Part shown: piece by piece, positions 13,201 through 27,000 of the stretch
Numbering within the stretch: the first letter of the stretch is position 1
Layout of the letters: each line of letters opens with the position of its first letter
Origin: Sipunculus nudus
Lineage: Eukaryota > Annelida > Sipuncula > Golfingiida > Sipunculidae
Assembly: GCA_026874595.1 (NCBI GenBank)
Contig: CM049307.1
Span: 35,506,862-35,570,861 of the forward strand
Reading direction: 5' to 3'
DNA length: 64,000 nt
Made by a program: the position numbers and the translations under genes
Notes under the pieces: generated by a model
Told to the model about the DNA's origin: nothing
The model's database searches: none
What the model saw: only the letters and a program-made list of their open reading frames with translations

Positions 13201-13875
13201 TAGAGACTGTTGACGTCTGTTGGTAATTATTAAAAATTAACATTAATTTAAGGGAAGGTTTGATTTCTCTGAAAGATTACTGAAATTATTTATAAACAGG
13301 AAATTTAAATGAAATAAAGTTCACTCAGGAAATGTCATGTAAACTCTTTCATCCACTGATGTTAGAAGCATATGTGAGAACTCAATTAAACAAAATTAAA
13401 CCAAATTTGTAATGAAAATTTTGGCCAAAATTTCTGCAATAATAAAAAAATATTTTCACTTATAATTATAATTTATGGCTGGTTGCAGCCATTGAGTGTT
13501 TTTAAACCATATGCCAGCTGGTATTGAAAGCAGGGGGCTTATTTTAACAATATGTGTGTAACCCCTCCAGCCCCCCCCCCCCCCCCCCCCCCGGCAGGAA
13601 GGTGCTAGCTAGACTAGCATACCCCATGAGGTAGAATTTCTAGGATTACTCTAAAAAAACTGATTTATATACATAATCACTCCAGAGACCCTTATTCAGT
13701 AAATATAAATTGATCAAAAATATTTTAAGGCATAGTGCTTTTAACAGAAAAACATTTAAATACACTCAAACATGAAAATATTGTAACTTCCTTGTCTTCT
13801 CATTTCTTCATAATAAGCTGGATGTGCAGTATATCTGCAGACTTGCATGATTTGAAAATGCTCTTGTCATTTCAG
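10280..13875. other. Intergenic or STUB1 intron sequence, no gene seen
   Basis: AT-rich, with no ORF or splice-flanked exon that I recognise. I searched it for the first STUB1 coding exon (start of the first TPR motif) without success. At 11548-11582, AGCTGAGCGCCGTGACCCAT followed by GGGTCCCTTGTT resembles 39506-39538, so both are probably ends of one repeat family. A poly(C) run occupies about 13571-13592. Confidence 0.6.
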
Positions 13876-16800
13876 GTTAAGAACCCATCTGTAGCAACAT
13901 TTTTCACCAACCGTGCATTATGTTATCTGAAGACAAAGAATTGGGAACTAGCCTGCCAGGATTGTCGAAGGGCTCTAGAAATGGACACCATGCTGGTTAA
14001 AGGGCATTTCTTTTTGGGACAAGCACTAGCAGAAATGAATTTGTACGATGAAGCTATAGCCAGTTTTAAAAGAGGTCAGTACTTAGAAGTGTTCAGGACT
14101 TTACTTATATAGTACTATATATTGTCAGATAAATTTTTATGCTAAAATAAGGAAATGAAGGTTTCACAGTTTAATCTTTTTGATGTTTGATGGGTGATAA
14201 ATATAAAAACAAATCCAATTAATTTCTACATTCTTTTATGTATGGTATAAGGGCATAACAATCAAAGGGAAGCTACAAAACAAATTGCTAAATTATTGGA
14301 GTGTCCTGATAAGAAGTCCTTATTTTCATTGATACAGTAATACTCACATCAAATTGCCACAATGGCCATGATTAATTATTTTATTTGTTTTTTTTGTAAA
14401 CAAAACCAAACTCATCTTATGATTTTGAGATAACTTTTCCTGCACAAGCACAACCAAGGCAAATACGTAAAAAATACATGCTCATTCTGAGGAGTGAGAT
14501 TAATGGTCTCATTTCATGGTGTATTGTGCTCTCCTCTGTAGCATATGACCTTGCAAAAGAACAGAAGCTGAATTTTGGTGACGATGTGGCAGCAGCTCTC
14601 AGGAATGCAAAAAAAAGGAGATGGGGTGCCATCGAGGAGAAACGGGTACAGCAGGAGATAGAACTACAGACATATATCAACAGACTCATCACAGAAGATA
14701 GAGATAGGTAGGAATGGCCATAGGCAGAATGCACCTAGGACTACTACATTTTGATTATATAATAACTTGTAGATCATGGATAGTTTTATGCATGAACAGC
14801 CCATTGGTGACACATACAGGTTATATCATTTATTTTAAAAACAGCAGGAAAACTCGAATTATTTGATTCCTTTTAAATCGTGTATGCATATGGGTTTAGG
14901 TAATAATTCAGAGTCTTTTCAAACTTAGGTCATGGCTGGGACTAGCAGGGTAACTGTGCCCTATATTTATATCTGTTTTGAGTAAACGTGACTCAGAAGA
15001 TTTTAGGAATGGCCCCACTGATTGTTCTATATTTGGTATGCTTGTTGATCCATGATAGTTTTGGATTTTGCGTAAAATGTGGTGCCATCTAAAACATAAT
15101 CTACAGTAAATTGAAAAGATTTCTCACAGAATGGTTCATTGAAATATTTGTAAATTAAGAGTGCCCATTGGTCTTAGGTAACATGTTCCATAGTAAAGGA
15201 CCCATAGCTTTACCTTTAGTCCCATTTTCACAGAATTTCAATCCGATTTCTCAGGAACAGTTTCATTGATAGCTGTTGTGGTCATTGTACTGGACTGTGT
15301 TATCTGTTGAACAAGGTTTGTAGTGTCATCTTTTCAAAAGATATTATTGCAGACTTCCTGGATGTACTTTATGTATTGTTCTTTAGTTTGGTGTGACCAT
15401 TGATTAGGACTTAAATGGCCAATCTACAGTTCCCTTTTATTTTCATATGCCCATCTGTGACAGGACATATTATGGTATACCAACTGTCTGTCCCTTATGT
15501 CTGTCTGTCAGTTAACTGAAAGTGTCACTGCAATAACTTACCAGGCCTTTTATGAGTTTTCACAAAACTCACTGTAACTACGGACTAGTAGATTATCTTG
15601 CTCAAGTTCGATTATGGGCAAAGTCCACACATATTTAATGAGGTCGGAGGTCACCAGACTTTGGTAGTGCCATGATGACTTTACAATTGTATGGATTTTC
15701 ATGAAAGGTATTGTAAATATTTACATTACAGTTTTTTTCCTGATTTAGATTCTCAGCAAAATTCGCATATTTAATCAGACAAATTAGACCAGAAGTCATT
15801 AATATACAACAGGCATATGTAGTATTATGCACCCTTCAGGTTCTCTTTGTTATATGATTTTCTTTGCACATTAAAACAGTATCAGGGGAACTACAAGAGG
15901 AACTTGACAGACAAATTTATTGCCAGACATGGCTAATTTAATATAAGTTATTATTATATGTTATTTAACACTTTAACAGGCAGCTGCACACAGTACAAGA
16001 GTTGGTAGGGGAATCAGAGGACACAACAAATGAGCAAGAATCTATAGAAACAGAATATGTAAGTAAAATATGTACATCAGAACTTCCGAAATAAAATGTA
16101 ACAGGCTTTTACACTGGATAATATAAATAAATAAAGAGTCCAAGTGACTGTCAGATGTTTGGTTATCATGAGGATGATCATATGATTTCTACATTACTTA
16201 AATTTCTCAAGAACTAATAATATATTACACATTTGAATATTTCAAGCAGGTTTAAACATTGACAGTCCTGAGTCAGTGCTGATCACCATTAAAACATCTG
16301 TTATTACTAATATTAGAAATTTACTGGAAGGATATTTAAAATGAATCAAGCTTGAAAACCATGTAAGAAGTTCATGTTTGTTGTTAGGTAAATCATGTTA
16401 ATAGAAGGGGGGTCTTATACACAGAGCTACTAAGCATAACATGAGTGAAAGGTGCTTGTTGTTAGTTGATCAAACATGGTCCTCATCAAGTATGTGGTAT
16501 CAATAATTGTTTTGTTGAATAAATAAATGAAAAGAATTTGAAATTTTATGTATAAAGATATAATATAAGTCAGACATATTATTTGGTAAAATTTAGATGA
16601 AAAACAAGTTCATTATTCTAAAATGGCTGGACTTGGGCGGGCTGCTACTATGTTTCAAATTGGTACAATTTACAGATCCGGGAACTGATGTTTTATATTT
16701 CAAAAGACAAATGTTAATTAGCACTTATTCGTTTCATCTACACTCTACAAAACCAATTTTGTTTAATTTTCGTATACCTGTTGCTTTTGGGCCATAGCTT

Positions 16801-19603
16801 TCACACATTGCTTTAGTTAGTTCTAGCAAACTAAAATTAATACAATTAGTTTATATCTAATACAGATTTTGCACCTTTTTTAATTTTCAGCAAAAGAGGT
16901 TAATGCAAGTCAATGAAATATTTGCTCAGGTGGATGAAAGACGACAGGTAAAATTCTTTGGTTGTTCAAGATGTAATTGTAGAAACATATCAGTGATTGT
17001 ATAGGTCTAGAAAAGTGCCTCTTGTGCCTCAGAGTTGATAATTCTTGCCCAGGATCAGTTATGCAACTTTAGAGCTGCTAGCTTCAGAGGTAGGATTATG
17101 TCAGTTAAAAAAGAAATCGACAGACAGCAATCTTACATATCAGGATGGGATGTGGTTTATGATTAAGACATCTAAGATGAAGGTAACTTGTAAATCCAGC
17201 CCAGCATAAAGTAAGTTATTCTTGTATTATGTTACATTTCCACTCAGACCTGATGCTTATATTTGAAAAGTTGTCTTCATTTTCATGCTTTTCCTTACAA
17301 GGATAATTTGATGTTATATTGCATATAATGGTGTACATTTCTTATAAAGGAGAAGAATTCATATAGGGTTTCTTATCCTCATTGCATGTTTGCAATAACA
17401 GTGGTTTACATAAAATTATGTGGACACAGGCATGCTTTAAATATTAAACAGTTTGGCCACTGGATTGTTTGAAGTATGTAATATTTAGAATAGAAGCATT
17501 TAGTGTTGGGACGATATGGGTTTTTTTTTATCATGATAATTATTCAAATTTAATCGCGATATACCATGATATTGCGATATTTTTAATAATATATAATGGC
17601 ATAAATAAGCCATCAATAATAATATTTATAACAACCACCTTTAAAGTCTTGACTTTATACAAGGGGTTAAGTATTAATGTCATTTATACCTATTGTGCCA
17701 GTACCACAGAATGACTCATTACGTGATGTAAGTTGCATGAAGGTCCTGCAGGTGTGCAAGCTTCAGGCGCGGGAAGTCCTGCCCCCATTGTCGAATCACG
17801 CTTGTCAGAACTTTCCATCAGTTTCCTATAGCTACATGAAGCCGGAGAATCCCGGCGAATTTTCGGAGAGCGTGTTATACCAATCATGGCTAAATATACC
17901 ATCCCAATTTTATATGGCAAAATATGCAACCTGTATGGAATGTTAGATTCAGTTGTGAAACTTTTATGTTGACATTTTCGTTCTATGCAATAAAAGCGGA
18001 AATATGTGTATTTATTGCTCTTTCATTATAATGTTATTTTCTTCTGGAATTCTCAAGCTTATGTCCTCTCTGATTCATCCTGCTACATTTCCTACTAATC
18101 CCAAAGCCTGTAAACACACAGTTCCCCCACACGCGTGTATTCAAATACATGTGGTTTATAAAAATAAATGTAATTCTTTGAAATAAATTTATTTTGAACC
18201 TCAAGGGCTTGCTTGTGAACCAAAATCGTGAACAAAAATTAATATTGTGGTATCGCGATAATAGGAAAGTTGACGGTATGATAACCGTAGCTGTCAGATA
18301 TCGTGATAATACCGTATACCGGTAACCGTCCCAACCCTAGAAGCATTAAAGCTATATTAGAGATGATTTGAGTGACTACTGAGGTTTGAGTCTGATGAAG
18401 ACAGATATTCAATCGAAATCCTTAAAATAAGAGGAGGATATTTGAGTGCACTGTTTGTTGTTGCCATTTCTGTTTCCATGGATGCAGTGTTATCTTTACA
18501 ACACAAGGAACCAGATTATATGATAAGCATTCAAAGGGACAAGTGTTTTGCCAAAATGAACTTGTTAAAACCGGAAGTTACTTTTTAGGTAGGATATGAT
18601 GCATATGAAGAGAAATATGCCTGACAATACAAAATCAAGTTGCTACATATATAATTATACATATATTCTTCCGTTAAGAATGAAAATAGCCTGTGTTACA
18701 AGTTATTTGGAAATGAAGGTGTCATTTTCCTCATGACTAGTTTTATATGTAGGAGATATTGATTATATTGGAATGATTTTAATATTTGATTATATTCACA
18801 GAAAAGAGAAGTTCCAGACTTTTTGTGTGGGAAAATAAGTTTTGAATTAATGAGGGATCCAGTGATCACACCAAGTGGAATAACATACGACAGGAAAGAC
18901 ATAGAAGAGCATTTACAGGTAAGATGTCGGAGTAAGACTGATGCACTTCTTATTAAAACATGAATGTTGCTCTGTTAGATTCTCATTAATCAATATATGT
19001 AACTTAAAAGCACCAAAGAAAAAAAAAACACTTGATTGCACCTGGTCGAAACATTGTCCATATAAAATTAATGATCTTTACAAATATCTCATAATGGGTT
19101 GCTTTAAATTTTACCCATATAAAGCCCCAGCTTAGTGTCCTGGTGAGCTCGGACACTTTTACAAACCAGGATGGTAGCAAGACAGTTCCTTTGATTTTAT
19201 GTACATTTTATTGAAGATTAATTCAAATCAATAACTTTAAAAGTAGCAAACTTTTAAAGACCATAACCTTCAATAATAGCAAAGCATTATTGCCTGATAC
19301 AGGTAATTAAATTTCAATTTTCTTTTTCAGACTCTTAGGTACTGATAAAATATGAAAAAAATTTTTTTTTTCAAAATAAAAAGGGATAATGCTTTACAGG
19401 AACAGTCAACATTGTGCATGAGAACTCTAGAATATCATGTGCTGATAGATTGTTTTCATGTATATTCTTTTTTTCAGCGTGTTGGCCACTTTGACCCCGT
19501 CACAAGGCAAAACTTAACACAGGACCTTCTAATACCAAATTTGGCAATGAAAGAAGTTATAGACAACTTTTTAGAAGAAAATCCCTGGGGAGAGGATTAT
19601 TAA
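13876..19603 (+). CDS. STUB1: STUB1/CHIP E3 ubiquitin ligase, exons 2-7 (first coding exon not found)
   Basis: CHIP is a cytosolic co-chaperone and E3 ligase: its TPR domain binds the EEVD tails of Hsp70/Hsp90 and its U-box recruits E2 enzymes to ubiquitinate chaperone clients. Exons, all flanked by AG/GT and in phase: 13876-14074 ([34 protein letters not shown]), 14542-14707 ([18 protein letters not shown], the helical linker), 15980-16058, 16891-16947 (FAQVDERRQ), 18802-18918 (U-box start; [35 protein letters not shown]) and 19478-19603 ([13 protein letters not shown] to a GEDY-stop end). They encode about 247 residues; from memory human CHIP has 303, and the missing part matches human exon 1 with the start of TPR1. 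The boundaries match human exons 2-7. No frame break is seen. Exon 4 (15980-16058) is the least conserved, as in the family. Exon 1 presumably lies upstream of the satellites or outside the window. Confidence 0.96.
17501..18339. mobile_element. Non-autonomous hAT-like DNA transposon in a STUB1 intron
   Basis: The element begins TAGTGTTGGGACG and ends CGTCCCAACCCTA, giving inverted termini with one mismatch over 13 bp. It is flanked by a perfect 8-bp direct repeat, GAAGCATT, at 17493-17500 and 18340-18347. Eight-bp duplications are the hallmark of hAT elements. Subterminal regions at both ends are rich in CGATAT/ATCGCGAT-type motifs. The 839-bp body has no transposase; its short ORFs show nothing recognisable. 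It sits between STUB1 exons 5 and 6 and does not disturb either splice site. Confidence 0.85.
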
Positions 19604-22600
19604 AGGACAGACTAGTAATTCTAGGAACTTTTGTGATATTGAAAAATTGTCATCCATCCATCCGATAGTATCATTCCAACACACTTAGTTGACTGATGCC
19701 ATTCCTGTCCTCAATCATCTGTTCGTTGCTTCTCAGTACTGTTCTCTCATTCAAGAGCATTGTTTTTGAGTAAGTACAGCACACAGGCTCCAGGCACGGC
19801 CCAGTTGTAAAGGCTTTGCAACTAACAGCAGAAGTCGTCATGATAAGACAAACATTAAGAACAGCACAAGGGGATTGGCTTAATAAATGTTAAAGGTTCA
19901 GCACCAAACATCTATAAGTTTATCTGCTAAGAAAAATATAATAATATATTTAGTGAGATTTCAACACAGACTAACTGTGCCTTTTTATAAATGCCGATTT
20001 TGTCATTTGCTCAAGTATGAAGATAGTCAGTGTCATTAGGAAAATGCATTCACAAATTAAAATATAAAAATTTTTCCCTAGCCGAGGTTCCTGTTGAGGG
20101 GCTATCTTCTTGCCTTGAGTTTGCCCCAGTTACTCAAGACTGGTTGAATTGGCCTTCATGCTCCCTTTAAAAATTTTTTGACAAGATCATGACCAATGTA
20201 CAGCGTGAGCCATCTTCATGCAGGCCCCTGCAAAATTCCAAAACTCCTTGAATCATAAATCTACACGTGGATCACGCACAGGGATCCACACGGATACATG
20301 GAAAGTGGATAAAGATAATGAAATATAAGATATGTAGTTGGATTTTGCCTATTTAAGCACTGTGCAAGGACATGCATATATGAAAAGGCACCATTAAGAA
20401 ATTCCTTCTTATGCCATAACTTGTGGTCAGTCAGGGCCTCTTATTTTGAATACCAGAAATCCAGAGCATTAAATCATATCATTCTTATCATGTGAATATT
20501 ATCATTGTCATTCAATATACAATATACACTTCATATAGACATTAAAATGGACACCAGAGTGTGCATCAGTTTTTGAACTTAATTCTTCCTTTTTCTGTTA
20601 CACTCTTAAACATTATTAAAGTGTATCTCCATATATGGAAGTCGGGCATCTTTTCACAATGAGAGGTACTGCTAGTCTGTTTAGATATACATTTTTAATC
20701 TATTTTGAATATGGTGAAACTTTCTTTTATATGAAGAAATGATATATTGTTGTCCCTAATTGGAGGGTATTTATTATATGATCACTGCAGTTCAAAATTA
20801 TTTCAACAAGTTTAAACTGATCCCCCTTCAGAACTTTGAGGTGTCAGTCACATCAGTTAAATTAATATCATTAATCCAACAACAGTGGTCTGAGAATGTT
20901 TGCAGCAGTTAGATAAGAATGTGAAAAAAAAAACATAATTACAAGGACTGTTGAGTACTGGTAGATTTATATGACATGTTGATCGTTATTATAATTGTTG
21001 TTTTTAAAATGTTTGTGGATTTCAAGTAAATACAATGATGCCACATAATCTCATTCAGAAGGTGAACAAATCAACTTGTATGTGTCCTAGTCTATTCAAT
21101 GCCCCCTGTTCACCTGACTTTTTCTCTGTTACATTTTATACAACTTTGCTTTAAAAATAAAACAAAACAGAACAAAAAAATATAATTAATTGGAGTGGAC
21201 TTGGATTTTTTTAAGCTCTTGCAAATAGGTTGATTGATTGATCTTTATTTTCCTCCAGGCTGAACAGTTCAACCAAGCATTCAAAATATGCAAGTTAAAT
21301 TAGAACGCAAACCTTAAAACAAAATCAAAATGTTAACAACATCATTAGTCATCCTGATTATTGAAATGTAGAAGTAAGTATGTAAAATACAGAATAGCAG
21401 ACTTCATGAAACTTAATTTTTGGAGATTACATGATTTAAAAATCATGTCTGCATCTAAAGAAATATAACCCTACTCCATAACGTCTAACAAAAAAAAAAT
21501 CTATGAATATTTTTTATTAATTGCACACCCTTAAGCTGGATGCACTTTCAATGTGATAGAGTAATCAGTAAAACCTGCCTTGAAAGATTTCTTATTTTAT
21601 TCAGATGTGATTGTATATCTGCCTCTCCACACATTTTCATTAGTCAGCATCTGTTATGCATGGTACATCAGATCTTATCACAATAATGGCCTTGGATCAT
21701 TTTTAAAATTATTTGATATTCAGATGTCAGGTTTAAATAAACTCCCTCTTATCAGACAGAAATTTAAATGAGATTTAAAGGGATTCTGTCTGTGCAAACT
21801 GTGGAAAGAGTTGGCAAAGCCAATACAAGAAATTTTAGAAAGATAATTCCCCTCTTCATTAATGTGTCCAATAATGCTGCTGCATGATATTTTGGCTTAT
21901 AATGTTTAGTACAATGTTATGAAATTGGTAACTGATCCCAGAAATATGTCAGCTGATGATCAGGTGCAGGTGAGCATGCTGAACAAAGTCTCTTCAAAAC
22001 TCAGTCTTATCATGTAAACTAAACTGTGTTACATTTTGAGAGCAGTGACAATACATGTAGTTTAATCATTATTTTGTTTGTTATGTTTATAGATTCTTCA
22101 AAACTTGGAATGTCACCTTTCACAAAAGGTCTAAATAACAGTAATTGTTACAAAACTGCATTATCTAATAGGAATAAAGGTATGATATCCATATCACCTG
22201 AGTGATATACATGCATGCAAACACCAGTTGAGTAGTTGCGTTTCCATGCACATCCATGTTTCAGATCAAATATTGTGTATTTTATTTTAAAAATGCCAAA
22301 TTTGCAAACTCGCTAAAATCTTTGTGTTATTATGATAATGGTCCTCTTTGGATGTCTCATTTAAGTATAAAGAAAATATATAAAGGCAATACCATATTTG
22401 TCACTTGGCCTGTTTTCCTACACAATTACTGATTTCAACTCTGTTTTAATGTTGTACATACATAGGTGATATTTACAGGCAGTGAAAAAGTTAAACATAG
22501 ATGGAAAGTTTTCAATTTGATGACCAAAACTCGATGATATATACCGTAAAAAATTGACATGCATTTAATTCTGTCAATATATTCTTTTTCTGCTTGGTTA

Positions 22601-25435
22601 GAAACTTAAGTACAGTAGGACATTTTAAGACACATGGGGCTCTTCCTTTTTTTGTATGGAAACTTATGACAACTGGACATTAACAGAAATGTCAAGGTTC
22701 CAAGTTTCAGAATGAATAAAAAAATGCTAGTCACCAGTAGGATATTTCAAACTAAGCTTTCTCTGGTAAAGAAAAAAAATATTTCTGACACAGCATTGGA
22801 AATGTACTTGATCACCACATGAAGGTACAGCCACTGTGAGGAAATGTGTTTTCTTATCATGCTGTAACTATCAAATTAAGTAGAATTATGACAAAGGAAT
22901 AACTATTTTCATTTTATGTTTGAAAAAATTCTTTATTTTAGCTACAGGTACTTCGAATTATTATCTTTTAAATCTTTCTTTCTTTTAATGTCATAAAGTT
23001 AGAACCCCATTGACTTGTGTCCCCATGACAATCCTTTATTGTGCTTGACACATCACTTTTACATTCACCCCGTTCATCATGTTGACAGCTGTTTTACTCC
23101 ATAAAGATTTTTCTTTGATTATGCGGTAGGAGAGTTGTTAGTCCCTGTTGTGTAATTTGCCCCAGCTGTATCATACATTACTGCTTGTACTGTTGTTTAT
23201 AAATTAAAACCATAAGTGCCAACTGTTTCTCTTATATTTCTACGTAAAGTGTGTGTGATGCAGTGCCGAAAGAACAGGTCTCTGACTTTCATCCTTTGGC
23301 TTGTCTCTTCACAAGACGCTTTATACCGGTTCGCGCTGCTGCTCTCAAATGGAATTTTACAGATGTGGATTTCACGACAAAACCTTTTGGCCAGCGAACC
23401 GGTCATCCAGGCACTGGAAGAAAGTGTATATATTTGATGACCGAGTTTAGAGACTTCTTGAATCAGCGTGTTTCTTTCTTCTTCATGTGGACAGTTTCAA
23501 GAGTATAGAAATATTACAAATTGATTTCAGGACATTTTGTTGTGAAATTGCTAATTGGACTTGGAAGGATATGTTGAATGTGTTGGACCAGATCTGGTAT
23601 GGATCTACCTGTTTATAAATACGTCTATCCTGTATGGTGTTTCAGAAACATTTCAAACAGTTATTCAATTGTTTAAGTTTTGGGTGTTTAAAATGACCAA
23701 GGAAATTTAGCAGAGCAGCCACCCTGTAATATTTGACTAAAATTGGCAAGCGTCATTCTTCTACTGGCCACATGCGTCTCCCAACCTACTTAACCAAGTC
23801 GCCCTAACCTCGTTACTTCAAACACTTCATCGCACAGTCTTCCCATTTTTGTCTCATTCCAATCGCCCACTGCCTGACTTTGTCGTACATTTCCACCAGG
23901 CTGATTGGCCAAGGCCAGGAATGTTCCAAAACTAAACATGAACAACATCCTATATACATGAATGTTTGTTTTGTTTATTCACATCAACAAGGTATATATT
24001 GGGTAATCTACATACATAATTTAACGGCAAAACCGAATTCACAATATAACATGTTTCTTACATGTAGGTCATATCTGTCAATACTTATTTTACAACAGGG
24101 TTAATAGATTTGCATCTAGTGATATTCCGAGAAATGAAGCATATATTCTACCTGAAGTGAAATTTCCGATGCATTTCGCTTTGGTTGATAATCATAATCA
24201 TACATACAATGTCTTTAAAGACAAGACTAAAAGGGTACATTACTTGAGCATAACCCACATGAAAATATCAAATTTGGTTAAGATGAAAAAAAAAGTAGAA
24301 ATTGACCTCTGCATACTAGTGTGGGAGCATATGTAATCAAGTATTTTTTCTTCGTAAAAAGATGACACCCTACATTTTTGTGATCCCTAGGCCTTGACCT
24401 TTGCAAAAAAAATATGGTGCCCATTTTTCTAAAGGTGTTTGAAGATTTTTTTTTTCAGGTCAATTTTTAGTTTAGAGCAAAAATGGAGGGCCAATGTGTA
24501 TAAATACATACTTCAGTGGAAAATCTTGCAACATATCACCTCAAAATTGCTAGTGTGGTACATTAACTCAAAATAACTTGGACTATATACATTAAAAATT
24601 ATAATTACAAATTTAGAGAGCACTTATAGAGCGCATATCTCCGCCAACGCCTGCATGGATTCGCATTAACATACACCAAACTTTTAACAGACTATAAAAC
24701 ATTGAAAAAAAAAATTATTAAATAATCAGATCAGTTGTTCATAGGCTTATGGTCAGTTGTTCTACAAAATTTAATTGAAATTTAAAATACGTGTTGAGAC
24801 AACAACATTGTTGTAATTTGTACAATGGGTAAGGCAGACCGCTTGCTGTTTCAGGTAACCTGAATCGTATACACTAGTGCCCAGTGCTCCCTGGGTATCA
24901 CTAGAGGATAAATGTTTAGCCTTATTTATACAGAACATATATGAAAGTGACCCTCTCATTTCATCTCATCTCATTCCAATTTTCCATCATTACAGCGTGA
25001 CACTGTTTTCTCACTCGCAATCGTCCTAGAAATTCATCAGGTAGTTTACAGTAGACAAGTATCTACATACATTTTCATTTAGGATGAGACAAAAAGGGCA
25101 GTTAAGTATGGCTTAATGAAAAGCACATTATTTAGCTCAAGAATGCATTAAGGGGACTGTAATTTTTAGAAAATGTATCAAAATGAGGTTCTGTTGAAGG
25201 AAACAACCTTCTTTTCAAATTAAATATTAAATTTAATCATAATTCAAGAGTGTCACATTGAGTCAAATCAAGTTCTCCTATACCTGTTTCTATATGATCT
25301 TTTATCCCATCTGACGTCCTCCCCCCGCAAGTAAATTTTAAAATGATTTCTTTGGGCGGGATGATTTTTTAATTTATCTGGATATATAAGAAATCGATTG
25401 GCTGCTAGAAAAATCTTTTTTTCTCATTATTTTTA
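19604..25435. other. STUB1 3' UTR and intergenic region
   Basis: AT-rich sequence without a supported gene. One GC-richer block at 23250-23430 has a coding-like frame (VRAAALKWNFTDVDFTTKPF, then GQRTGHPGTGRK) preceded by a possible acceptor, but I cannot assign it to a family. Nothing else stands out. Confidence 0.5.
19882..19887 (+). terminator. Candidate STUB1 polyadenylation signal
   Basis: AATAAA lies 279 bp after the STUB1 stop codon, the first canonical hexamer I see downstream. Placement is plausible, but usage cannot be judged from sequence. Confidence 0.4.
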
Positions 25436-25770
25436 ATTTTGTTGCTTGCCGGAATCAAAGATTTCGGCAAGCATATTGGTCAGTTGCATATGTCTTATTG
25501 TCTGTCTGTCTGTCTGTTTGTTTGTTGCTTGCTCTCCGTGCCACAATTTTGCCACAATAACCTTGAAACTTACAGGGATGATGAAAAACAAAATTTCTAG
25601 GTGCCCTATTGTTTTTGGCCAAACTAGGTCAAAGGTCAAGGTCAAGGTCGTCAAAACTTCTCAAAACGGTTTTTCTTCATATCTTTGTGACTATTAGTCT
25701 TATCTACTTCAACAATAGCTCATTTTAATCGACATTCCAAGGCCTGTCATCTGGTGTGTAGCTGACTCAA
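25436..25770. repeat. Interspersed repeat with (TGTC)n-type core
   Basis: This block carries TTGCCGGAATCAAAGATTTC, then a short TCTGTCTGTCTGTCTG run and GGTCAAGGTCAAGGTCG. The same TGTCTGTCTGT plus CACAGG-type phrasing recurs at 26240-26340, 26580-26680 and 26900-27065, and in weaker form near 37560, 38730 and 38970. It looks like one family of dispersed elements. Confidence 0.5.
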
Positions 25771-26029
25771 ATTTGCCGTAACCATGGTTACGAATTTTGG
25801 GGGAAAAGTCATGATATTTGAAAATAAGGGGTCTTATTTTTCTAACTTTGTCAGTTTTAAAGCTAGAGTGATCTAGTTTTTTGCATCAGGTAGCATTCAA
25901 CTAGTACTACAAGATTTTATAAACAAGTCTTGCAGTATCTCGTAAAATATCTCGTGAATAGAGATATTTCGAGATTTCATTCATCTTGCGCCAAAGGCCA
26001 CATTATTGCAGGAATCTTTTTAAAACTGA

Positions 26030-27000
26030 CATATCATAAGCCCTACGCTAGTATCTCGAAATTGTTTTTTTTCATTTTTTGAATATGGCTGCTAGGGGGC
26101 GCTGCAAACGACCCTAACACACATATCATTACATTGGCCATATCTCTAAAAACCAAAGCCTCAATTACATAAACTATAGCTTATTTTTTCCCTCTGAGTC
26201 TTTTCCATAAACTGATAATGACATCTGGTCTTAATCTTGTGTCACTTTGTCAGTGTGTCCGTCTGTTTGTCAGTTGTCCTCAAATTTGCCTGCTTGCTGG
26301 TTCTTGCGTCTCACATATAGCATTCTACAGGCCACAGTTTTTAAAGAAGCATTTGAAAACTGATGCATATTATGTTTTACAGAAATATCTCAAAACTTTT
26401 TTTTATTTTTTCGGATATGTCCGCTAGGTGGCGCTGCACATGACCCTCACACACATATCATTATATTGACCATATCTCTAAAACCCAAAGGCTCAATTAC
26501 AGAAACTATGGCTTATTTTCTTTCCCTGAGTCTTCTCCATGACCTAGTAATGTCATCTGGTCTCAATCTTGTGTCACTTTGTCAGTGTGTCTGTCTGTTT
26601 GTCAGCTGTCCTAAAATCCGCCTACTTGCTGGTTCTTGCGTCTCATATATATCATTCTACAGGCCACAGTTTTTTCAGGAATCCTTTTAAAATTGGTACA
26701 TCTTATGTGTTACACTAATATTTCAAAACAGATTTTTCATTTTCCGGATATAGCCACTAGGGGGCGCTGCACCTTCACCTCCCCAACATATCATGTTTTG
26801 GCCATATCTCCAAAATTATAAACCTTACCTACATAAACTATCGCTAATTTTGCTCTTCTTTACCTTCAGCACTTTTGTCTGGTAATCTTTTACCAAAGAT
26901 GTGTCAGTATGTCTGTCTGTTCGTCTTTTGTGGTCAGCTTTGTCTGCTTCCTCGTTGTTTTGTCTGATATGTCATTTTACAGGCCACAACTTCTCAGCAC
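26030..27000. repeat. About 333-bp tandem repeat (three copies) with CTCF-like motifs
   Basis: Three diverged copies share the order: CTAGGGGGCGCTGCA-type box, CACACATATCATTA, GGCCATATCTCTAAAA, ATGACATCTGGTCT, TTGTGTCACTTTGTCAGTGT, TTCTACAGGCCACAGTTTT. The GGCGCTGC boxes fall near 26100, 26432 and 26765, spacing about 333 bp. The copy at 26754-26765 reads CCACTAGGGGGC, a full match to the CTCF core consensus CCASYAGRKGGC. Short ORFs are repeat shadows. Confidence 0.8.
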
